Source: Branchiostoma floridae (lineage: Eukaryota; Chordata; Leptocardii; Amphioxiformes; Branchiostomatidae). Taken from it: a stretch of 64,000 bases of DNA. Made by a program: the position numbers and the translations under genes. The DNA lies in assembly GCF_000003815.2 (NCBI RefSeq), contig NC_049985.1, positions 10,723,601-10,787,600 of the forward strand. Reading direction: 5' to 3'. The notes below the pieces were generated by a model. The model was given only the letters and a program-made list of their open reading frames with translations, was not told where the DNA came from and did not search any database. Positions within the stretch are counted from its first letter, which is position 1. The number at the start of each line of letters is the position of its first letter. Positions 26,206 through 38,034 of the stretch are shown here, piece after piece.

Positions 26206-27618
26206 TTATATTTCAGCCATACCATAGGTATGGTGAAATATATTGTATTCGTAATGTTTCTTTCTTTCTTTCTTTCTTTCTTTCTCCTGTCAAATTTTCA
26301 AAGCGATTCATCTCCGCCGTTTCTGGACCAAATGACTTGAAATTTGGCACAAGGGTAGAGTGGGCCAATACCCAAATGTGTTTTTTTAATTTTTTTTATA
26401 TCTGCTCCTTAAATGATTTTATTGAGGTTTTATTGCAACTTTTGGACCAAGACTGTATATTTTGGCCCCCTGTACAATGGTATTACATCCAAATGACCTG
26501 AAATTTGGCACAGAGGTGCCCTAGATACTTATTCAAAGGATCCATGTATAATATGTACTATAAATCACTTCAAAATTGCTCCTTAAGGAGGTTTTTGTGG
26601 GAGAGTTTAGGATAGGTAAGGTTGGAGTGCCGAGGTCAACGACCTCTAGGTCATTCTGGTGTGTCAGGGCCACAGGTGTGCCAGGTAGATCCAATTATCT
26701 ACCTACCTACCTAGTCCATAGACATCCAGGTGGTTGGTGGACAAGGTAAATCCAATTAATGGCCAGCCAATGAGCGAGCTTATTTTGCTGGAAGAGTCCA
26801 TTGTTGGACAGGGGGTGTATTTTAAAATTTACTTTTAGACTTTGGTGATAATGCCAATGTTTTTTTTAGCGGAAGTGTTTTCGCACTGATCCACTTGACA
26901 TAAGACTACTACTGGGACAGTCCATTTTTGCACATAGGGGGATTTAAAAAAAATCAGTTTTGGACATGGGTGATGATTCCGAATTCCATTTGTTAAATGG
27001 AAGTTTACCCCCACCTGAAGACTGTACATGAGGAGGATTCGGCAGCCAATCAGCAAGCCTTGTTTTATCTGGAAGAGCCCATTCATGCACGGGGGACTTT
27101 TTTTTAAATTCAGTTTTGGACTGGGTTGCTTCTTATACAAAGGCCATGTACTGTGAGTATTTCTGGACTTGTTTATTGTGCAATTTCAAACAGGGTGAGC
27201 TGGGAGATTCCATTCTTCGACGAAGGGGGTATTTTTTTAAAATTCATTTTGTGGACTTCGCTGACTATTTTAGCTGATATATTTTTGGATCGCTCCACTT
27301 TACATAGGGGTATAACAGGAAGAGTCGATTCTTGCACAGAGGGGGGATTTTTTGCAAATATGGTTTTGGACGGCTGATGATTCCAAATTCCATTTCTTAG
27401 CGGAAGTGTTTTTGGAGTCGTCTATTTTTTTGAGTCCATTCTTGAAGGGGTTTTTGTAAGATTCATTTTTGCTCATAAGTGTGATTAGTAGTTTTTTTTT
27501 TAAGCAGAAGTGTTCCATTTTTGCACATGAGTGATTTTGGAACAGTCTATTGTTACATGAGGAGGAAGATGGCTGAAATATGCTGTATTTGCTCTCAAGC
27601 AAATGTCGGCCTTTCTAG
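26206..27618 (+). mobile_element. Second Helitron-like non-autonomous element
   Basis: 1.4 kb. The 5' hairpin is TATATTTCA.CCATACC...GGTATGG.TGAAATATA, followed by a TTTC microsatellite, then a conserved block shared with 18961-21561 (GACCAAATGACTTGAAATT, GGCACAAGGGTA). The 3' end is hairpin ATTTGCT/AGCAAAT and GTCGGCCTTTCTAG. The empty site is 37897-37905, where CGTT joins TTGCC. The insertion sits between A and T without target duplication. The right half is made of diverged copies of a unit of about 100 bp containing TCCATTTTTGCACA and GTTTTGGAC. Confidence 0.74.
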
Positions 27619-27629
27619 TTGAGATATGA

Positions 27630-29520
27630 GGTCTTCATGATGTCAAATATATAAGTGACGGTTAACGTTGAAAAAAATCATGCAGTGACATGAATGGACA
27701 TTTATTAGACTAAACAGTTATTTATTCAAACGACACCTATAACATGTCGATTTGAGGATGCCCTACATACCGCGTGGGAGTGAGGCAGCCATAATTAAAA
27801 TGTTCGCAGCTGAGTTTAGCGAAGTGCTAGCCCACATCTTTAATTCATCTTTAGAAGAAGGATACGTTCCCACTCAATGGAAACAAGCGACTATAACACC
27901 TGTTCCTAAAAAGGCACCAGCCACTATTGAAACTTTGAGACCAATATCTTTAACTTCAATTTTCATTAAAACCTTCGAATCCTATATCACCCAGTGGATA
28001 CTCCAGGATGTTGCGAAAGTGGTGGATACAAACCAGTTTGGTAACAGGAAAGGGATGTCTACGATCCATTATCTCACTAGTTTGATTAACAATATACTCC
28101 TTGGTGCCGAAACCCCTAGGAGTGTTCAAACATTCTTACTGACTGATTTTAGTAAGGCTTTCGACAGGATAAATCATACCAAGTTGATAGATAAAATGAT
28201 TGCCTGTGGTGTACGGACGTCCATTATGCCATGGATCTGTAGTTTTCTTACAAAACGAAGTCAGTGTCTCCGATACCACAACAAATGCTCAGATTTTAAA
28301 GAAATTTCTTCTGGAGTGCCACAGGGCACTAAACTTGGTCCTATTCTATTTTTAGTTTATATAAATGATGCTCTAAAAGACGATATCTTAAATCGATATA
28401 AATATGTTGATGACTTGTCAGTGTGTGAGAGTCGACTCTATTATGAAGCGAGTCTAATGTAATCCTCGCTTGACCAACTCAATACTTGGTCGATCAGAAA
28501 TGACATGATTCTAAATAGCGAGAAATGTATGCTCATGACATTTTCTTTCATGAAAGACTCACCCCCACCCCCTAGTATTTTACTTAATGAAAAGCCCCTC
28601 GACTATACGGAAACTGCTTGTATTCTAGGCCTTTGGTTATCCAATAATTTAAGATGGGACAAACATGTAGATGTCATAACTAAAAAGGCTAGCTCAAGAC
28701 TCTTTTGGTTGAAGAAACTCAAAAGCTCCGGACTCCCAGCTCAAGACCTCTGCGATTTTTACGTGGGTTATATTCGCCCAACCCTAGAATATGCAGCTCC
28801 AGTCTGGAACTCAAATATCACAACGCAACAAGTAATGAAGATTGAACGTATACAGAAGCGAGCACTTAGAATAATTCTCGGCTCTCAGTATGAATGCTAT
28901 ACCAGCGCCCTTGCCCAGTTAGGTTTACCGTCCCTTGAGAAAAGAAGAACCCTCAGCCTAAAGTTTGCAAAGTCGCTACTCAACTCCCCAACTTTCCGCC
29001 ATTGGTTACCTCCTTCCCGTTCTCAGATTCATACAAGATGCTTGAAGGGTGCTAATCTACTTGACATTCCTCTTGCCAAAACAAATCGTTATAAAAATAG
29101 CCCGATCCCGTATTTTGTAGCCCCTCTGAATAAACAGTTAAGATAATCACTGCATGTAAGTTGAGATCTCCCATGTCACTATCGTCAACTACTACCGTGC
29201 TATCTGTATTGTGACAGATTGGTAATTAGTAAAACAAGACACATTTGTGCGATATGATTATAAATGATGGTAACTTGTGTGATATGATTGTAAGCCTTTA
29301 ATATGTTAGCCTAACTGCCCTACCATGTTAAGCTTTTAATGTGTGTGTTTTTAATGCCTAAATACGCAATTCAGCGCCTTAGGGCGCTGCAATGTATTTA
29401 GAGGTTGTCGAAACAATCAATAAACGTTATATGATATACATGCAGATACCAGTACTATAACTATCTAGAAAGGAACGGGCGGGTTTAAAGTGTTTATTGT
29501 ACCAACGGAAACAGCTGCAG
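27630..29520 (-). pseudogene. Fossil terminal exon of an E-type SLC18B1-like gene, split by a LINE
   Basis: Minus strand, two parts around the LINE. The part at about 27630-27795 matches the last exon and 3' flank of gene E (GGCTGCCTCACTCCCACG, then in the E frame TYVGHPQIDML-like residues and TAG). The part at about 29450-29520 matches the end of E intron 13 (AACGGGCGGG, GTGTTTATTGTACCAACGG). The rest of that gene is missing. At about 29515 the similarity switches abruptly to B/C/D-type 3' sequence of gene D. It is evidence for a deleted gene copy between C and D. Confidence 0.68.
27795..29440 (+). mobile_element. 5'-truncated non-LTR retrotransposon (CR1/L2-like LINE) with reverse transcriptase
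   Basis: One reading frame runs from about 27797 to TAA at 29144-29146, interrupted by a single in-frame TAA at 28460-28462. Visible reverse transcriptase blocks are TITPVPKK, LRPISLTSIFIK, NQFGNRKG, TDFSKAFDRINH, SSGVPQGTKLGPILF, the catalytic YVDD (FADD block), then LGLWLSNNLRWDKHV, RPTLEYAAPVWN and IQKRALRIILG. The endonuclease domain and ORF1 are absent. A 3' tail of about 290 bp follows. The element lies inside an old transporter exon. It is inactive as it stands because of the truncation and the stop codon. Confidence 0.88.
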
Positions 29521-29563
29521 AATCAAACGAGATCTCGATGTAGTTGGCGTTAATTTGAAGACG

Positions 29564-32500
29564 TTATGTAAGTAACCCTTGAGCTTCCTCCTCAGTCGAT
29601 GGTCCAGCATGGCATCTGGAGAAAGAGCGATACTCGTAAATCGACTGGTATATTAAAGCTGGCACCCCGAGTACCACCTCTTACCACAAGGCACAGCTAG
29701 CAGCAGCGACCGCTCAGCCAACAAAGATTTGGCAGATCGCCTAAGGAACATTTTCGTGTCTTTTGCGTTATATATTTACATCTTTCATCATACTCCAATA
29801 ATAAAATTTAGCTGTTATACAAATCTAATGTTGGTCGCTGTCGCGATCGCCGTCTAGTGGAAAGAGGGTAGTGCAAAAACAAAATATTGCTGAACAACAT
29901 ATAAGTACTATAGAACTCTAGATAAAACATTAAACGAATGGATCTGACGAATCTTACCTCTCATACACGTTTTCACCGATGGTAAAAATGACCACCATTA
30001 ACATCTGCAATCCAAACGGTAGTAACAAGTTTTCAAGGACCATCAGAAGCAATTGCAGTGAAACAGTCGGTATAAGATCAATAATCATGCATGCCTAGTT
30101 AAGACTTATGCAAAGAAAATGAATTCCTCTGATCAAACCGTTGTAGTAATTTTTCAAAGTGGAAGTCTTTTTTTTAATGGTAACATGTATATATCATTTC
30201 TAGTTTTATATATATCCTTATTCTTCAGTTTAAGGTACTTACGGAAAATAAGATATACCCTGAGAATGCTGTCGAGGCCCATGGCAACCCAAACCTCTCT
30301 ACCAGGGCACTGCTCACTGTCGGACCCAGAAATGACCTGAAATATCAGGGACGAGAATGGCGTTGTTTATCACCATATCAGTGTGCATGGGAATACTGTA
30401 TGATTATACTACAGCAGTACTTTGAGTATGTTGTATTTCTTTACCTTTGGAGATTTAGAAATATGTGTTAAGTGTACAACAGCTTGCCAGGGATTCGACC
30501 GAGAACTTTTAGATTATTAATCAATAACCCTAACTACAAGACCACGTTGTGGAACGCCTTGGAACATATCGTAGACGGAATTTAAGGTAATAGCATGGTT
30601 TATGAGTACGAAGAACAGTTACAAGTAAAATAGAAATCTGACACAATTTGTAGTCATCATCCCTATATAACCTTCTTGTACTAATGAATAATAACCTACC
30701 CCATGGCCATAAATGTACCGAAAGTTCCAGATACTAGTCCGTAAGTAGCAAAGTCGGTCTCCATACCTGCATCGCTTTGAACAAAAGCAGCAGCAACATA
30801 AAATTAGCATGATGGCAAAGACTACTGAGAATCTACTCAGAAAATGTCATTTCCATAAGTCATCTAAAATACATTAGAATTGTAAATAGATACAAGACAC
30901 TATTCAATGTTGTTCAGAAACCACTAGCTATCTTTATGATGTGGTTATAGCTGTTTTGCCTGCAGCGTACTTCTCAATCATGAGGAACTACTGTGTAGCT
31001 ACGCTATGGATGTTTCGATAGTCTATAACTATGAATAGTCAGACCTATAGTCTTATCTGAATGTAAGTAGAAGACAAAAGCGATCACTGCTACCTGGCCG
31101 CCCAAAGCATCACATTGAAGAGATTTGCTAAAACTGAGCCGGTGGACGGTGCAATGACTACAATACCGACGATGTTTATCCATAGTGCTCTGAAAAAGAA
31201 AGGAAGCAAGAGATGGCTCTCTATGCCTTACGGTTGACACATTCACATGCCGCTCATATGATTTCTTGCAACAGTAAAATACATGTATTTAACGGTACCC
31301 ATTATCGTGCGGTGCCCTTTAATTATTGTGTACTTCAGGTTAAGTTCAAATGTCTAGGTGTACATGTATTAATTAAAATGAAATTCAAATTGACCAATAC
31401 GTGACTTGTACTACAATATATTGCATACCCGCATGACTTCTTTCAAGCAATATTGTATCACTGTAACGCAAAGTATCATATAGCACTAACGCAGCGAGAA
31501 GCTTACTTAGGCAGAAGTGTGACGTAGTCCGTCAGGAGGGGTGACGGACCAATGAGGAGCGTCCCAGCTGAGAGCACGAGCAGTCCTAATGTCATCATAA
31601 TCCTGGCATATTTCTGTAAGAACAACAAGAAACCATTAGATAACACGAAACGATGACAGCTTGAAGTTAGAAGAGTCAACGTCGGTTACTTAGAGTTCTA
31701 AATCATCCGAATAAAAAATGGACTCGAGTTATGCAATTCACCTTTTTGTCAGCCAGCCACCCCCATGCCGGCGCGAAAAGGGCGTACACGCAGGCCAGAA
31801 GCAGGAATATCAGACCAACTTGCGGAGAAGTAAGATTGAACTGTAACAAACGATGAACAAGAACCATTTGTAAGCCATCGTGCTACATAGATTGATATTC
31901 TAATATTTGTGGGGCTCAAAGAAAAACCAAGACAATGGTAGGATGCAAAGGCCAACTTGGAGGCTTTCAGGAAGTGGGGGAACTAGCCATTCTATCGGAT
32001 AGAGAAAATAACAGAAATGACGACTGTACCTCTTTTGTAGCGTATGGCTGCAACACAGGGTTAAGATACTCAATGGTAGAGAAGAGCACAACGGTTACTC
32101 CGCCTACGGAAAGGAAAACTCATACATTAGCACAGGCGCATGGGGAAGCTCTGAAGTCTGAAAACATTATGGCAACAGAAGACACATCAGTATCAAGTCT
32201 ATTGGTTGCCTATTTTAGTGCATTATCACTTGTCAAGTTATCGTTATTGTCATTGTTATAAATACACGATTTGATTACATTAGAATATTGAAGTGTAATA
32301 AAAAATTCAGTCATCTCTTTGTCCGTTATAATATACTCATATACAAACGGTGAATTAAAATGCATTTGCTGCCAATTACATTGCTTCTACTTGCATACAT
32401 TTTATTGCATTGTTTGCGATATGGAATTTGAAACGAATTATAGATACATTTTCAAATACATACAAGTCATGATGACGGTTGGGATCCTAAGGAAGTACAG

Positions 32501-35500
32501 CAAAGACACGTCCCTTTTGCCTTCCTGTTTATCTGTGAAAAAACAGCAATAGTGGTTTAGTGAGTGTAGAGATTGAGTTGTATTTGAATACTGCTCACCT
32601 GAATGTCATAAACGTAGATAGAATAGTGTACAGTATGTATATACAAAAACACGGTAAGAACACTCAGAGGCAGTTGGCCAAACAGGGTACCACGTCGTAA
32701 TTATTGTTGTGTTACCCATGGTAAAGAAAGAATCTACTGCAAAATAGGTCAGGACCATCGTCGTTGCACAATAATCAGAGAACAGCAACAGCCTGATCTA
32801 AAATGTATGTTGAAAATAAGAAAGTATATTGGGTGTTTGTTTGTGACCTATTACTGTTCATCATCTCATAGTCGTAAAGCCAGGCTGTGTAAACCAATAG
32901 AAAAATTTAATTCCTAGTATCTATACAGTTATAACGGCAGTGTCAGTTTAAAGCGGCTTTATGGCAATATCGTTAAATAATGGTATGCCTTTCTGTCAAT
33001 GTTTGCGGTCACATAACGCCTGGTCAGTTACTTAATAGTATATAGACCCGCCGAATAAACTACTGAATGAGCGAAGCGCGGGTCATTACCGCCTCACACT
33101 CACCGACTTGTGGCGGGACCAGGACAGCCAGCACCGCGCAGCAGCAGAACATCAGACCCCCCACCGTGAAGAACGGCAGTTTGAACCCGCCAAGCTACTC
33201 ACCAGGGCCGTGAACATAACATGACATCAACGTGCATGCCTGAAGTAAGGACCCGATTGTGACTGCACACTGAATTTTTCCATGAAATGTTTCGCGATCG
33301 AGTATGTCTACTGTAGAAATATCATTTCGTTTCTATGTATAGTGCCGATGTTCTCAATTTTATGTATCTTTTAACTATTCAGCGTAATTCGGTACTGCAA
33401 AATTATGTATCTAACGTTATGTATTGGACTGATTTTAATAAAGATAGACAAATAGATGACACAATACGTCACTTCCTTTGCAGTAAATACTTTCATATAC
33501 GTACGGTGATTACGGTATGAAACATGGAATGTACAGTTCATGTAGGTCATACGTACTACAACTAACACAACATGTTAGTATGGAAAAGAGTCCAAGCCCA
33601 TCAATAGAAATTGCCTGATTACTCACGTTGTACAGGACACCCCCGATGGGAGGAGCCGCCATCATGCCGAGTCCTACGAAAATCTCCTGGATCCCCTGTA
33701 TTGGCGAGTAATACTTTGACAAACGTTTTGGGAAAGTTTAATCTCTGTAAGCAATTAAAAAGCTCAAGCCCCTGTAACACATGCATAGCAGTCCACAACT
33801 TAACTCTCGACCACACCCCAACCAAACGGTGCCTGGTTTTTGGTATCCTTTTGATGTCGCTTGCTGTTTGTGAGTGTTAGTGTTCTGTAAACATAACGTT
33901 ACCCAGCCCGGGCCTCTATTTAACCGTTCCATTGTTTTATACCGAATACACAACCATGACTGTCCACGTCTCTCACATGTGTAAGAGCAAAAGGAAAAAT
34001 GCAAGAGCGAATGATTTACTAGTACATACCATGACTTTCGCTATGTCGTTGGGAAACTCGTGGGTCAGAATGGTTGTCGCTACAGTCAAGTGCGCGGAGA
34101 CACCCAGGGCTTCCATAGACCGAATGGCAAAGCAGAAGGCGATGAATGTTGTTCCTTCCGTGTACTCTAGGAGCCTGTAAGTTTGTAGATCCACATACAG
34201 CAAGCGGATAAGATTTAGCAGCAAACAATAGTCAAATCGACAAGAAGAACAATAACACATTCATAATCTTAGATATTCTTAAGCTGTTCACGCTTACCAA
34301 TTTTGTTCTACATCGGAGGGCTTCACTAAGATACCGGGCCGCGGGAAGATGTTAGTCCTGTGCTATAGTACATTTATTTTACTTTATATCCTCGCAGACG
34401 ACCAACAGTCTTACCCAAACAACAGCGAACAGCTCCCTGCCACAAACACGCCACTGATCAACACGAACCTCGACCCAACAGTTGTGATCTATGGATGAAA
34501 GAGGACACCCGTTTGACATGGAAAGATACTGGCAAGTTAAACGTTTATGTTCTTATAAAGAGGAAAGAGAGAGGCATAATCATCAACATCAATAGAGAGA
34601 AATGAAACTACGACATCATCATCTAAAGTCCATCCATCAGTAGGTACCCTAGTCACGTGGTGTAGTCATGTGCTTTTGAATTTTCGGTACGACCATTTGC
34701 CTATCAGGAGTAGGACAGGTACTCAAAAGTTACCAATGACTGTATAGGACGGGTACTCAAGATTTGTCAATGACCGTACAAGAAGGATACTCAAAATTTA
34801 CCAATGACTGTATGTATAGGACGGGTACTCAAAATTTGCCAATGACCGTACAGGACGGGTACTCAAAATTTGCCAAAGATCGTGTAGGACGGATACTCAC
34901 AAATTTGCCGAAGACCAGCCCTCCTAGAAACTGAACTGCACTGAAACATCCGAATACAAATCCTACTGTAGTCTGCGAGGCCCCTCGTCGTAAAGCCTGT
35001 GGCAACAATATTTAGACGGTTTGAACAGAGACTACGTCGTAAACATGACATTGCCCTGATTCGGATACATAGATACCCCGACTAGAGTTTGTCCCGTAGG
35101 TAATAAAATAGAAAGCTGCTGTCCTGTCAACCGATATTATAATCCTTTATTTGCATGCACATGTCAAAGGCAGCTCAATGCGGGTAAACAGTCTAGGTAA
35201 AGAATACATTTACCTTCTTTATGTACTTTGTACGTGGTACTGTTAAAATAAGTCACTAACTTGAGTACAGTCCCACATCTGTCCCAAAGCAAACAAAAAG
35301 CGGGTACGCCAAACAGTTACCCCGTTACCAATAAATATGGACAAGTGTTACTAGATTTAGGTTAGACCACGCCAGTATACAATGGCGGCCATGTGATTTG
35401 CGTTTTATAATGTTAGCAGGGTCCGTGTGCGAATACAGCACCTGACGTATATAATTACGTACCTCACTCGGAAAGAACGGCGTGATTATAGCGTAGCAGG

Positions 35501-35753
35501 CCATCCCCGAAAAGTTCAGAAAAGCGACGCAGAAGAAGGACAGGATCTGTCTTTTTGATGCCCTCACACAACTGAAGCCTTCTTTCTTCTCAGTAGTCTC
35601 TGTGCCATTGGCGACTACTTTCGTGTTTTCGTCCGTCACACTCCCGTATGTCACAACATCCGGGGTACTATCTGTGTCGAGCTGTACATGCCTTGAGCCG
35701 ATATGTCCATTAAGCAAGGGTGACGTCTCGCTGTCGCCTTTCTCTTGCTCCAT
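29564..35753 (-). CDS. SLC18B1-like MFS transporter, copy D
   Basis: Complete 15-exon gene, about 492 aa. Exons (minus): 35463-35753, 34901-34996, 34415-34488, 34030-34174, 33627-33695, 33104-33194, 32464-32532, 32030-32103, 31742-31840, 31507-31613, 31094-31189, 30700-30774, 30243-30336, 29958-30004, 29564-29615. The start is MEQEKGDSETSPLL, with the N-terminal acidic dileucine kept (ETSPLL). The last exon reads PSTEEEAQGLLT. The first-exon boundary is PFFPSE (Ser for the Asn of other copies). Other motifs: AIGSRF, FPNDIAKVM, AAPPIGGVLY, VLQPYATKE, GWLADKK, PSPLLTDY. Exon 6 is nearly identical in sequence to exon 6 of B and C. A decayed tandem repeat of the exon 2 donor lies in intron 2. The 3' end abuts fossil E-type sequence, a recombination junction. 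Confidence 0.9.
30481..30552 (-). repeat. tRNA-like SINE fragment in intron 12 of gene D
   Basis: The best preserved of three positional equivalents: minus strand GTAGTTAGGG, then CGGTCGAATCCC about 35 nt later, near to Pol III A and B boxes. Confidence 0.4.
34713..34910. repeat. 34-bp tandem repeat derived from the exon 2 splice donor of gene D
   Basis: Five degenerate units of GGACGGGTACTCAAAATTTG type, period 34 bp (one of 37), run into the genuine exon 2 end and donor (GGATACTCACAAATTTGCC, plus strand). Each unit copies the last few exon codons and the donor region. The GTGAGT of the donor has become TTGAGT in the copies, so they should not splice. Confidence 0.75.
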
Positions 35754-38034
35754 TCCGTTGTGGAAGGCGTCCTGGGGTCTTGTACTTGCACTTTGTGCCT
35801 CCCTCGCTGCAGTGAGTACTAGACAAGTAATGATTTGATTCGATGCCAACAACTGTGTATCCTGCGACAAAACTGATTCTTTGATACATTTATTTTGTAG
35901 TAAAATTCAGCATCATCACAATATGGTAACGTTACATCAATTGTCAGATAACGGTGGATTGGCTTTCACTTCAGTATGGGGTTTTCTTGAACAAGTAGCA
36001 TCGTTTTACATCAATCAGATTCACGACATGTTCTTACCTGTCTGTTGTCACTTTATCTTTTGCTGGACATCACATAGCACGGGAATGATCGTGTCAATGT
36101 GAGGTACATCCTCTATTATTGGTTTTATATACATACAGCACAACAGCTCACAAAGACCACGAACCCTCCCACCGGCCGCTGTCCTCTCGGTGACCCCAAT
36201 GGTTTGTACGTCACAGTTGACATTTGACCCACAGACTGCAACCAAAGCAAGGTCGCACGGCTGTGGTCGCACGGTTATGTATCTTCTTCCCGACCACGAG
36301 ATCTATGTACCACTAAAACAAGTCATAACATGCATATGGTCAAAGCATAACTGTGCAGAACAAGAGACCTGAAGTTCTACTACAGTACAGAGGAAAGCCG
36401 CTATGTGGCCTAAGATCTCATAATCCATTCGATAAGACCTAACTGCCTACTGAATTCCATAATAACCTAGTAGCTTCTTTAGTCACGCTTTTCAAATTGA
36501 ACATGCTGTTCAACGGATTATGAACCTCGAGCTTTCGCTCTACCATATGTTTTTATTCCATATACATGTATCTGTAATTTATATATGTTGATAGGTTAAG
36601 CACTACACTGTACCACCATCTAGATAGACATTGTAAACTGAGAATGTTATTGTTATACAACTTCCTTGGTAATACTTTTGCGATGCTGGTATTTTAACAG
36701 TCAACCACGTAGCAATTAGCAAGTTACTTAGCGAGATATTTACACCTTCCGATTGATACTGATGTCCCCTGTTGAATTTAAACGGATTTGCCTCCTTTTG
36801 AAAAGATCGCGTGCACAAATCACGTTGCTGACATGTCGACATAGTTACTAGTAACTTTGCCACAGATGGGCACTCTCCTACACCTTGGCTACAGTTCGCT
36901 ACATTTCGCGCGGTGTCACAAAACTAATTCTTACTGTTGGAAGTTTTTTTAAAGGTGGCTACCATATGTAATATGACAAGTGACATAGTAACAGTCAGGT
37001 ATAGACATCAAGTTTCAAGTCTATCGGTTGCGAGCTTCTGCGTTCAAGCGATGGATGCCAAGCGGTACGTTTTCACATTTTCTTTGTTTTCTGGTATCCA
37101 CAAATTTCAATCTAAATTTAGAATTGAGAATCTACGAACAAACGAGATTATGAGACTGACACAAGTTGGTTTGGTTCGAAAGTCAAGTACAGTTTTGTCA
37201 TGGTCGACATATTTGCATTTTCTTCTCATTGAACAAATGCAAGCATTTCCAGTTGTGTGAATGCATCAATACTACGTAAACAGGAACACAGGCAAAATAG
37301 AAAATAAGGCACATTCAAAGTTCCAGTTATGCAATGATCTGACATGATTCGATGCCGACAAGAAGGTGTATTCTGCAACACAATCGATTCTTTGATAATA
37401 AAATTCAACATCATGAATATATGGTACATTCTCAAATCACACTGGACAAGCTTTCACTTTAGCATGAGATTTTCTTTATACAGGTAGCATCAATATATAT
37501 CTTATTTTACATCCTGAAATAAGAATGATCCCATTCACGATTTGCACAAACAGACAGTCTTTTAGATATGCTACGCTGGGGACCTTACAAAATCCTTAGG
37601 CCCATTAGCCACTGCCAGTGAGAAAACTGTATAACACAAACATGCTTTCCAAAGACCCAGGTACACAGTACGTCATGCTGGGAGCGTCTGGCTCTCTTCA
37701 TCGGTTGATACCACACGGCGATCACTGTAAAGATATAGAATAAATGAATATCACTATAGAGAATTTGTGATTCACCCAACAACGAAAACTGCAGGTAGAC
37801 CGACAGAAATAAACGGACACAAAAATTATCTCTTGATCAGGTATCCAGGCAATAAATTTGCGATTTAAAAATATAACGTCTCCTATGTGTATCGTTCTTG
37901 CCGGATATGGCGTCTTCATGCTGTCACATTCTACCAGACACTGTAAAGTTATCAAACATATATAAGTGACGGTTAGCTTTGAAATTCGTGCAGTGACATT
38001 TATTAGACTTAACAGTGATTTATTCTAACGACAT
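35754..38034. other. Spacer between genes D and E
   Basis: Promoter side of D and 3' flank of E. Three stretches are duplicated elsewhere. 36130-36280 resembles the palindrome core at 46800-47110 (ACAGCTC, CCCTCCCACCG, GACCGCTGTC-like). 36290-36440 reappears inverted at 54759-54960. About 37000-37910 reappears directly at 24800-26205 and inverted at 54130-54480. No CRE palindrome is seen upstream of D, unlike B, C, E and F. No coding exon recognised. Confidence 0.5.

Noticed and set aside
34713-34910. CRISPR-like array
   Set aside because: Units are contiguous with no unique spacers, diverged, and derived from a splice donor in a eukaryotic gene.
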